45,648 nucleotides of DNA from Actinomycetes bacterium (GTDB taxonomy: Bacteria > Actinomycetota > Acidimicrobiia > Acidimicrobiales > Palsa-688). Under the pieces are notes generated by a model. The model was not told the origin of the DNA and searched no databases. It was given only the letters and a program-made list of their open reading frames with translations. Position numbers and translations under genes: made by a program. Below are positions 15,286 through 22,034 of this stretch, one piece after another (position 1 is the stretch's first letter; each line of letters opens with the position of its first letter). The stretch spans positions 1-45,648 of the forward strand of contig JAJYMM010000044.1 of NCBI GenBank assembly GCA_021787035.1, written 5' to 3'.

Positions 15286-16323
15286 TCAAAGGCCCCCTTG
15301 AGGCGCGCTCAGGTCAACCTCGGCGCCCGACGCCGCTGCCGAAGCCATGGCCCCAAAGACCAGGGACAACGTGGACAGATTGTCCGACCCATCGCATTCC
15401 GGGGTACGACCCGACTTCACGGCATCGACGAACTCCGCCAAACATCCGGCGCGCCCGGTGAATTGGAGCTTGGGCAGCTCGAGCGTCGTCCAGATACCTT
15501 TCCGGTCGCAAAACCTGACCTCTTCGTCGCCTAGGCCGTCGGCAGACCCGCGGCTCGTCCACCAGAGCTCCCCTTCGTCCATTGCCATCCTCCAGTGGCC
15601 CGCCCAGGGGGTATGGTCCGCGTTCAGCCAACTCCCCGCGTAAGACGCAACCGGGCCATCCTCGAAAGACACCAGGGCGCACCCTTCCGGGTCGTCTACG
15701 AACCAGCTCCAATCCGGGTTCCACGTCCGGCATACGATACTGACGGCGCGACGCCCGAGTGTCGCGCGGAGAAGGTCAAAATGGTGGACCGCCATATCCT
15801 GGAGCAACGGAGCGCGCCAAGTGTGGTGGCCGGTCCCATTATTTTGCGCGGGAGAAAACCGTCTAAACTGCACAGCGACGAAGCGCACTTCGCCGTATGA
15901 TCGCTCCCACACGAGCCGTTGGACCAGGCGCACAGCTGGGAAAAAGCGGTAGTTTTGGCTCACCATCAAAGTGACGCCGCGCTGAGCAGCCAGCTCGGTT
16001 AGGGAATGCGCCTCATCAAGCGAAGGGGCGAAGGGCTTCTCCACAAGGACATGTTTACCGGCCTCAAGCGCTGCCCGCACAACCGCTACGTGTGTCGGGA
16101 GGTCGGTGGTTACCAAGACGCCGTCGAAAGGAACTGCCCCCAGCGCTGCCTCCAAGGACTCATAACAATCCTGCGATGAGACGGCCCCCTCCTCGGTTAT
16201 GGCAGCGCGACGCTCGGGCGACCTGTCCACGCAAGCCACCAACTGTGCCGTTGGGACCTGTGGCAGCACCGTCCTCATCCAGTCATGCCCCCATCTTCCA
16301 AGGCCCACTTGTGCCAGCCTCAT
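15286..16323 (-). CDS. Gfo/Idh/MocA-family oxidoreductase with canonical EKP
   Basis: The 345-residue protein begins MRLAQVGLGRWGHDWMRTVL, a Rossmann NAD(P)-binding start, and has VLVEKPFAPSLDEAH (about 92-106) with the catalytic-type EKP lysine. The second domain contains YRFFPAVRLVQRLV and DMAVHHFDLLRATLGR, where the HxxD pair is expected. It should oxidise a cyclic polyol or sugar. The ATG at 16323 was chosen because AAAGGA lies 9-10 nt upstream and the Rossmann fold starts right there; a longer frame upstream adds only non-homologous residues. It is alone on the minus strand, divergent from the MFS gene, so both may share regulation. Confidence 0.8.
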   Translation of the reverse strand: MRLAQVGLGRWGHDWMRTVLPQVPTAQLVACVDRSPERRAAITEEGAVSSQDCYESLEAALGAVPFDGVLVTTDLPTHVAVVRAALEAGKHVLVEKPFAPSLDEAHSLTELAAQRGVTLMVSQNYRFFPAVRLVQRLVWERSYGEVRFVAVQFRRFSPAQNNGTGHHTWRAPLLQDMAVHHFDLLRATLGRRAVSIVCRTWNPDWSWFVDDPEGCALVSFEDGPVASYAGSWLNADHTPWAGHWRMAMDEGELWWTSRGSADGLGDEEVRFCDRKGIWTTLELPKLQFTGRAGCLAEFVDAVKSGRTPECDGSDNLSTLSLVFGAMASAAASGAEVDLSAPQGGL

Positions 16324-16652
16324 CAGCCCGTCCTTTCCTTGCCTGACGTCTCCATGTCGAGATGACCCGTCTTGTGGGCGAGGTCGACCACGAGCCACCC
16401 CTCGCTATGTACTGTAAGGCGCCCCCGAGCGCTTTGTGAAGGCGGTGGCCAGCGAGCGTCCCATGCCTGGCTCGAAAAAGAGCCGAAGGTCCCAAGATGA
16501 GAGCATCCCCTGGGGGGGGCCAGGGATGTTGTAGCCATGACTACTGTTGAGCGTGGACACAACTACAACTGCCAGGAGCCGAGAGGAGCCGGGATGGTAG
16601 CGAGCCCAGCTCGGGGCTCCGTGAGCTGGCATTCTAGGGGCGGACCGATCCC
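16324..16652. other. Divergent intergenic region with dyads and possible decayed coding sequence
   Basis: The gap holds an imperfect inverted repeat at 16504-16528 (CATCCCCTGG opposite CCAGGGATG). It also holds alternative hairpins before the MFS gene, listed separately. On the minus strand two abutting frames read LRLFFEPGMGRSLATAFTKR and, after a shift near 16410, GWLVVDLAHKTGHLDMETSG. This looks like the end of a broken gene, but I do not recognise a family. Confidence 0.35.
16602..16629 (+). promoter_or_regulatory. Mutually exclusive hairpins in the MFS gene leader
   Basis: GAGCCC (16602-16607) pairs with GGGCTC (16614-16619). Alternatively CCAGCTC (16606-16612) pairs with GAGCTGG (16623-16629). 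The two stems share bases and cannot form together. They end 23 nt before the ATG, so a switch affecting translation or termination is possible. Confidence 0.3.
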
Positions 16653-18059
16653 ATGCACGTCAAGCGCCTGGCCAACCATCGTCGCCCATTGCCAAGACGA
16701 CAAGTCGTGAGCTCCGTCAACGCAATCGACCCCCAGCTGGCGCCCGCTCGGCTCCTAGGCGTCACGTCGCTCGCGCACTTCCTAAACGACGGCGTGGTGT
16801 TCTTCATCCCTGTGATCGGCGACCTTCTCTCGCAAGACCACCACGTCTCTATTGCCATCGTCACAGCCATGTTGACGGTCTTTTACCTAGCTTCCGCCAG
16901 TTTCGGCGTCGCGGTCGGGCTACTGGCGGACGCGATCGGACGGCGCGGCCCGATGATTGCCACGGGCATCGCCACCCTCGGGATAAGCCTCCTAGGCTTT
17001 TACGCTTCATTGTCGCTGACAGGCATCCCGAGCGATGCCCTCGTGCTGGTCGCCGCGTTCGTGGCGGGGATCGGCAGCTCCTTCTACCACCCCCTAGGTG
17101 GGTCCGTGCTCCAACTTGGCTTCCCAAAGAGCTCTCGGGGCAAGGCGCTCGGCGTCAACGGGGCCGCCGGGAGCCTCGGTCGCGCCCTTTACCCAACGCT
17201 GTTTTTCGTTATCGCTGCGATTGGGATCTCGCGGCCCGCCACAACCGTTGTTTTCGCAGTCCTCTCGCTCCTCGCCGCGACCGTCGTAGCGGTCGGGCTC
17301 CCCGCGGGTCGGAGTGCCCCCGGCGCCCGTCGTCGCGCCATGCGCAAGCCGGGGCTACCGCCTCCGGGAGGCTCACAAGGCGCGGCGGCCTCCAAGGAGC
17401 TGGTACCGCCTGCCACGGCGATACCAGGGGCAACCTCCTCCTCGACGTCCACCTCGCTCCGTTCGCTTCTCAGCCGGAGCGTCCTCGTGCTAATGGGCAT
17501 TTCGTTTTTCCGGTCCCTCGCGTTCATAGGCATCGTGTCGTGGATCCCCATCTACCTCACTACCGAGCGCCATGCCGGGCTCTCAACGGGCCTAGGCTGG
17601 ACCGTGACGGTGATGTACGCCGGTGGCATCGTCGGCCAACCCCTCTTCGGGCTGCTGTCCGACCGTTTCGACAAGCGCGTCATGCTCGCCTTGGACAGCC
17701 TGGGCTCTGCCGCAAGCATCTGGCTGTTCCTCTCCACAGCCGGCCACGGCGTTGGTGCCCTCCTGGCGCTGGCAGTCTTCGGGCTGTTCACCTTCAGCGG
17801 CTTCCCCCTGTTGCTGTCGTTGGTAGCCGACTATGTGCCCAAAGAGTCGTCCACGACCGGCAACGCACTGGTCTGGGGAGTTGGCTCGACCGGTGGCCAG
17901 GCGATCGGCCCGCTGGCCGCGAGCCTGCTCATGAGAGGATCCCACGCGCACCTCGGCTCGGCCTTTGCCATCCTCGGCGCCGTCGCGGCCGCCACGGTAG
18001 TCGCCACGCCGCTCCTCCAGCGGACGGTCCGGTCGGGCCGCATCGCCTTGTTCGGCTAA
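16653..18059 (+). CDS. MFS transporter, probable drug or metabolite exporter
   Basis: A 468-residue integral membrane protein with 12 predicted helices. The N-terminal half contains LLGVTSLAHFLNDGVVFFIP and the A-motif-like GLLADAIGRRGPM (about 90-102); the second half has GLLSDRFDKRVML. The HFLND start and the GSSFYHPLGGS segment resemble the fosmidomycin-resistance (FSR) type of MFS exporters. A long Ser/Thr/Ala-rich cytoplasmic loop (about 215-265) joins the halves. The ATG has only a weak upstream site and a start slightly inside is possible. It diverges from the second Gfo/Idh/MocA gene and converges with the GT51 gene 47 bp away. The substrate is not predictable. Confidence 0.8.
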   Translation: MHVKRLANHRRPLPRRQVVSSVNAIDPQLAPARLLGVTSLAHFLNDGVVFFIPVIGDLLSQDHHVSIAIVTAMLTVFYLASASFGVAVGLLADAIGRRGPMIATGIATLGISLLGFYASLSLTGIPSDALVLVAAFVAGIGSSFYHPLGGSVLQLGFPKSSRGKALGVNGAAGSLGRALYPTLFFVIAAIGISRPATTVVFAVLSLLAATVVAVGLPAGRSAPGARRRAMRKPGLPPPGGSQGAAASKELVPPATAIPGATSSSTSTSLRSLLSRSVLVLMGISFFRSLAFIGIVSWIPIYLTTERHAGLSTGLGWTVTVMYAGGIVGQPLFGLLSDRFDKRVMLALDSLGSAASIWLFLSTAGHGVGALLALAVFGLFTFSGFPLLLSLVADYVPKESSTTGNALVWGVGSTGGQAIGPLAASLLMRGSHAHLGSAFAILGAVAAATVVATPLLQRTVRSGRIALFG

Positions 18060-18106
18060 ACAACCCTATGGACATCGGCAAAATGAGCTGCCGGAGACGT
18101 CCGAGG

Positions 18107-19012
18107 TTATGGGGCTCCTCCCCCAAACGCCGGCCGGTGAGGGGACCTTGGCGCCAGAGGGGCGCCTCTTCCTAGCGAAAGCGGGGCTCGGTAGGCTGCA
18201 TTTGCCTCTCCGGGAGTGAGGAAATGGTTGGCCACCAGCTGGTCGAGGACGTGGCGCTGCCGTTCCTTCGCCAGTGCAAAGTGGTGCACGGGGTCATAAG
18301 CAGAAGGTGCCTGTGGCAGACCAGCCAGCATGGCCGCCTCGGGCCAGGTCAGCCGGTCGGGGCTCTTGCCGAAGTAGCCACGGGCCGCCGCAACGTAGCC
18401 CCAGTAGCCGTTGCCGTAATAGATAGCGTTTAGGTACATGAGAAGGATCTCGCGCTTGGAGTAGGTGAGCGCCAGCTTCACCCCGAGGCCGATCTCCTTG
18501 ATGGTGCCGCCCAAGCCGGGCCCATGAGGGTAGAGCTGCTTCGCCAGCTGCTGGGAAATCGTGCTCCCACCCGGGTCACCACGCCTTCGGATAGAAGCCA
18601 ATGCGGCACGGCCGACGCCGTCCAAAACGTTTACGAAGACATTAGAATAGAAGTGCTCGTCTTCGACCGCAACGACCGCCTCGGCCAGTTTGCTCGGCAG
18701 GGGCAGGCGTCCGAGTTCGCCGTCATGGGCACGTACGACCTCCGCCACGCGTTGCTCGGCATTGTTGACACTGGGCAACGCCATTTCGTACCCCGCTCCG
18801 GCCACGGCCAGCACGACCACGAGCAAGCCGACCACAAGCGGCACCCATGCGAGGCGCCGCAGTCCCCTCCGCCGACGCCGGCGGCCAACAGGCCGCCCGT
18901 TCGCATCGCACGCCGCACCGGCGACGCCAGTTCCGGCGACGCCGGCGTCTGCAGGCGCCTCTCGGGAACTGGCCCCGATCGCCGCGTTGGAGGGGAGCGC
19001 TTCCGGCCTCAC
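18107..19012 (-). CDS. Stand-alone GT51 peptidoglycan glycosyltransferase
   Basis: This 301-residue protein is anchored by one helix (about 53-76) after a basic stretch GRRRRRRGLRR. Its extracytoplasmic GT51 domain has AVVAVEDEHFYSN (catalytic Glu in ED), GGSTISQQLAKQLYP, KREILLMYLNAIYYGNG and TWPEAAMLAGLPQAPS. It would polymerise lipid II into glycan strands. There is no penicillin-binding transpeptidase domain, so it is like monofunctional MtgA rather than class A PBPs. In the first motif the usual EDxxFxxH histidine is Asn. The start is GTG at 19012 with a weak GAGAA site. The first 45 residues are Ala-rich and unlike the family, and they run into the ABC pseudogene region, so the true start may be further inside. 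Confidence 0.8.
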   Translation of the reverse strand: MRPEALPSNAAIGASSREAPADAGVAGTGVAGAACDANGRPVGRRRRRRGLRRLAWVPLVVGLLVVVLAVAGAGYEMALPSVNNAEQRVAEVVRAHDGELGRLPLPSKLAEAVVAVEDEHFYSNVFVNVLDGVGRAALASIRRRGDPGGSTISQQLAKQLYPHGPGLGGTIKEIGLGVKLALTYSKREILLMYLNAIYYGNGYWGYVAAARGYFGKSPDRLTWPEAAMLAGLPQAPSAYDPVHHFALAKERQRHVLDQLVANHFLTPGEANAAYRAPLSLGRGAPLAPRSPHRPAFGGGAP

Positions 19013-19096
19013 TTCTCGACCAGCTTGCCGCCCGCGAGCCCACTATTGCCTTCACCCACTCCAGCCAGGGGCTCTCTGGCCGCCCCGCCGTGACCG

Positions 19097-19342
19097 AGCC
19101 GCCGGCGACGACGTTGTCGAGGAACAAGCCCGTCTGCAACATGCCGCCGACCCTTCCCTCGGCTACGGGCCCGGCAGGAGAACGGCCGAAGAGGGTGACC
19201 TTTACTGCGCCAGGGTGGCCAAGGCCAACCATTATGTCGATCGTCGTCTACTTACCAGTGCCGTTCGGGCCGAGCAGGGCAACCGTCTCGCCGGGCGAGA
19301 TGAGCCGCGATCATCTGCAACCTCGACGCGCCGGTTACCAAA
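19097..19342 (-). pseudogene. ABC transporter ATPase remnant with a stop codon in Walker A
   Basis: The minus strand reads RFGNRRVEVADD, then after a one-base frame change LISPGETVALLGPNGTGK, then TAG (19250-19248), then TTIDIMVGLGHPGAVKVTLF, GRSPAGPVAEGRVGGMLQTG and LFLDNVV. This is the first third of an ABC-2 type drug-export ATPase. In an intact gene the TAG would be the Ser of GPNGTGKS. After this the similarity ends: no Q-loop continuation, signature or Walker B is present. It lies a few bases after the amidohydrolase stop on the same strand. It is clearly non-functional: a frameshift, a nonsense codon in the P-loop and a 3' truncation. Confidence 0.75.
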
Positions 19343-19345
19343 ACG

Positions 19346-20641
19346 CTAGCCCCAGGGGGTGAAACACTCCGCGGAGGTGAAGCTGGCGGCCCAGGGCTCT
19401 CTGAGCTCGGCTTCCTCCCTCTCAAATAGCGCCCTTTGCGCGTCGGTTAGCTGTACCCAGGGCGCCGGCGGCTCCGCAGCGAGCGGTCCCAATAAGGCGC
19501 CGGCCACCAGAGTTGCACGGTTCACGAGCAACCGGTCGGCCCGGCGAGAAGCAAGCGTGCTGTCGAACAAGACGAAATCGCCCTCTGCGACCTCGAATAT
19601 GGCCAAGTCGGCCGGGTCCCCCACGTCGAGCGACCCGGCACCGGTGGCCCCAATCGCGAGAGCTGGGGACACCGTCACTGCTCTGACGACGTCGTCTAGG
19701 TCCATGCCGAGCGCGAGGAACTTCGCCATGCACGTCGGGAGGTCAAAGCAGGGGCCGGCCACGCTGAACTGGTGGCTGTCCGAAGAGATGAAATCGGGCG
19801 GGAAGCCGCTGGCGAGCATCGCCTCGGCGACGGAAAAAGCGAACGAGCCCGAACCGTGCCCGACATCGAAAAGGACACCTCGCTCGCGAGCGGAAACGGC
19901 GCTCGGGCGGGGCCTGCCCGTAGGGGCTAGGAGCGACATCCCCTGCCCGGTCATGCAGTGGGTGACGATGTCGCCCGGACGGAGCATGTCGAGCACGTCG
20001 TCGATATCGGGTGGCCCCGCGCCGATGTGGACCATGACCGGGACCTCGGCTGTCGCTGCCGCGCGGACCGCTCTCCTCAGCGGTTCGAGGCCCATGCCAC
20101 CTGTGGCGGCCCGGTCAACCCGGCACTTCACGCCCACGAGGAACCCGGCGTGCTCGGACAGGGTCGCTGCGCACAAGTCGGCGGCACACAGTTCGTCGCG
20201 CGTGCATTCCCCTGTCTGTGCTACGAGCCCGATGGCGCTTATGTTCAAGAAGGCCTTTGCACGCAAGGGCGCCATGCCGGCACAAGAACGCCAGAGGGCT
20301 TTCATGTTGTAGGCACCCGCCGACCCCGCGTCCACCCACGACGTCACCCCCGTACGCCAGGCCAGGGGAGCCGGTCCAACGCCCCAGTACGTCGCGCCGT
20401 CGAAGATGTGAGTGTGCAGGTCGACGAGACCTGGCAAGACAAGGCAACCCCGCGCATCGACCACTTGGGCCGCCAGGTGCCGAGGCACCTCTTTCGCCAC
20501 AACGACCACACGCCCGTCCACCACACCGACGTCATAACGGCCCCACCGGGCCGTCGCCGGGTCGATCAGGTCGCCTCCCGCGACAAGCAAGTCGAGCCGC
20601 GCCGGGAACGAAAAGGTCACGTCCCCTTCGAGCATGCTCAT
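19346..20641 (-). CDS. Amidohydrolase/deacetylase-family metallohydrolase
   Basis: The 431-residue enzyme is a dihydroorotase-like amidohydrolase. It has the DLHTH metal site (His76, His78), the probable carboxylated Lys172 in GVKCRVD, His205 in MVHIG, His228 in VTHC and catalytic Asp288 in SSDSH. The N- and C-terminal parts form the small beta-sandwich (LLVAGGDLIDPAT; GDPADLAIFEV). This matches the EF_0837/AHA_3915 deacetylase type, which removes acyl groups from small molecules. The ATG at 20641 lies 7 bp after the stop of the upstream PLP enzyme gene, so the two form an operon; the ribosome-binding site is weak, which suggests coupling. The pairing points to an N-acyl or cyclic amide substrate feeding the PLP enzyme, which is inference. 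Confidence 0.82.
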   Translation of the reverse strand: MSMLEGDVTFSFPARLDLLVAGGDLIDPATARWGRYDVGVVDGRVVVVAKEVPRHLAAQVVDARGCLVLPGLVDLHTHIFDGATYWGVGPAPLAWRTGVTSWVDAGSAGAYNMKALWRSCAGMAPLRAKAFLNISAIGLVAQTGECTRDELCAADLCAATLSEHAGFLVGVKCRVDRAATGGMGLEPLRRAVRAAATAEVPVMVHIGAGPPDIDDVLDMLRPGDIVTHCMTGQGMSLLAPTGRPRPSAVSARERGVLFDVGHGSGSFAFSVAEAMLASGFPPDFISSDSHQFSVAGPCFDLPTCMAKFLALGMDLDDVVRAVTVSPALAIGATGAGSLDVGDPADLAIFEVAEGDFVLFDSTLASRRADRLLVNRATLVAGALLGPLAAEPPAPWVQLTDAQRALFEREEAELREPWAASFTSAECFTPWG

Positions 20642-20648
20642 TCGGACT

Positions 20649-21845
20649 TCAGTGGAAAAACGTCCGGATCTCTTCTCGCACCTCGTAGCCGGAGTCGACC
20701 AGGAGCACAGTCCGCCACTTGTCGAACGCGGTACAGGGGTGCGAGATACCGAAAATCACCCGGTCGCCGGGTGCAAGGGCCTCTCCGGGCGGGTCGAGGC
20801 GGAGGTAACCATGCTGGTCGTCCAGGCTTAGGAGGCGAGCCCCGGTGAACGGCCCCACGGCGCGCTCGCCAGCCCTCACCACGCCGAGCGGTACCGGCAG
20901 CCCGAGATCGTAAGGCCCATCCCTCTTACCGAGGCCTACTATCGCCAGGCCCGGCTCGGGCGCAGAGAGCACTTCGGCCCACAGTTCAAGTGCGGGAAGA
21001 AGCGGCCTGGCGCTGCCCGCCGTCGCCGCCAGCGGCGAAGTCAAGGCGTAGGCGCCATGGTCGTGGACGAGGTAACACCCTGACCGCACTATGAGCTGGA
21101 CATCGAGGCTCCCATAGTGGCCACCCTGCTTGGCCTTAGGTCCGAGGAGCTCCGCAACGCGGTCGAAGTACTTGCTGCCACCAGCAGAGACCAGCACGGG
21201 CGCGCCGCCCGGGAAAGCGCCACCGTCGCCCAGGCGGAGCACAAGGTGCCGCAGGCTCAGGAGGTAGCTGTCGACCGCCGCCAGCGCCTCTTCGGAGCGG
21301 TCGCTCGCTACCACGCCCTCGTAACCCTCGACCCCGGCCAAAGCTAGGCAACGGCTCCCGGCCACTTCGGCTGCCAGCGCCAAGACATCTTCTTCTGACC
21401 TCGCCCCCGTCCTGCGGCCCAGCACCCCCAGCTCCACCAGCACGCCGAGCTGCCGGCCAGCACCCGCCTCGGCCATGTTGGCGTCCAAGAGCCGGGCCCC
21501 TTGGACCGAGTCCACCAGGCAGTACAGCTCTCGCCCGGGCATCCCCAATGCCCTGCTGGCCGCGACGGCGTCGGCTCGGCCCACTATCTCGTTGGCGACA
21601 AGCACTCGCGAAGCTCCGGCCTCATAGGCGACCACGGCCTGCGTCATGTTGGCCACGGTCATGCCCCAGGCGCCCGCGTCCAGCTGGCGTTTGAACAGCT
21701 GCGGCGCCATCGTCGTCTTGGCGTGGGGCGCAAGGAAGAAACCGTGCTCGCGCGCGTAAGCGGCCATCACCTCGATGTTGTTGGCGAGCGCCTTTTCCTT
21801 CAGCACCAATGCAGGAAGTGCAAGCTCACCAGAGAGGAGGTTCAC
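20649..21845 (-). CDS. D-threonine aldolase / D-serine dehydratase-like PLP enzyme
   Basis: The 398-residue protein has a fold-type III (alanine racemase-like) barrel. The PLP lysine is Lys43 in APHAKTTMAP. The C-terminal domain carries GISHPCTAFDKW (near residue 370), the His/Cys zinc site of D-serine dehydratase and D-threonine aldolase. Such enzymes dehydrate or cleave D-beta-hydroxy amino acids, giving ammonia and a keto acid, or glycine and an aldehyde. The start is GTG at 21845 with GAGGAGAGG upstream. It heads a two-gene operon with the amidohydrolase and diverges from recC across the tandem repeats. The exact D-amino acid is not predictable. The large C-terminal regulatory insert seen in some relatives is absent. 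Confidence 0.82.
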   Translation of the reverse strand: MNLLSGELALPALVLKEKALANNIEVMAAYAREHGFFLAPHAKTTMAPQLFKRQLDAGAWGMTVANMTQAVVAYEAGASRVLVANEIVGRADAVAASRALGMPGRELYCLVDSVQGARLLDANMAEAGAGRQLGVLVELGVLGRRTGARSEEDVLALAAEVAGSRCLALAGVEGYEGVVASDRSEEALAAVDSYLLSLRHLVLRLGDGGAFPGGAPVLVSAGGSKYFDRVAELLGPKAKQGGHYGSLDVQLIVRSGCYLVHDHGAYALTSPLAATAGSARPLLPALELWAEVLSAPEPGLAIVGLGKRDGPYDLGLPVPLGVVRAGERAVGPFTGARLLSLDDQHGYLRLDPPGEALAPGDRVIFGISHPCTAFDKWRTVLLVDSGYEVREEIRTFFH

Positions 21846-21896
21846 AAGCCCTCTCCTCGTACCAGCGTCACCGCCTCAAACCCTAGCGGTCCCGGC

Positions 21897-22002
21897 CCTG
21901 GCCGGTCCCAAGCCTGGCCGGTCCCAAGCCTGGCCGGTCCCAAGCCTGGCCGGTCCCAAGCCTGGCCGGTCCCAAGCCTGGCCGGTCCCAAGCCTGGCCG
22001 GT
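21897..22002. repeat. Array of 16-bp tandem repeats upstream of recC
   Basis: The unit CCTGGCCGGTCCCAAG occurs six times without a single difference (21897-21992), then a partial seventh copy of 10 bases. The array fills most of the gap between the PLP enzyme (minus, start 21845) and recC (plus, start 22035). The perfect identity shows recent expansion or strong homogenisation. It has no spacers, so it is not a CRISPR array. The period of 16 bp is about one and a half helical turns. It may carry binding sites, affect recC expression, or vary in copy number between strains. Confidence 0.9.
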
Positions 22003-22034
22003 TGTCGTCACAGGGCCCTCGTAACCTAGGTGGC

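Noticed and set aside
21897..22002. CRISPR array
   Set aside because: The units are contiguous with no spacers, and no cas gene is in the window.
21501..22034. Extension of recC upstream through the tandem repeats
   Set aside because: The frame is open only because the 16-bp repeats contain no stop. The RecC family N-terminus starts at the GTG at 22035 and the extension overlaps the divergent gene.
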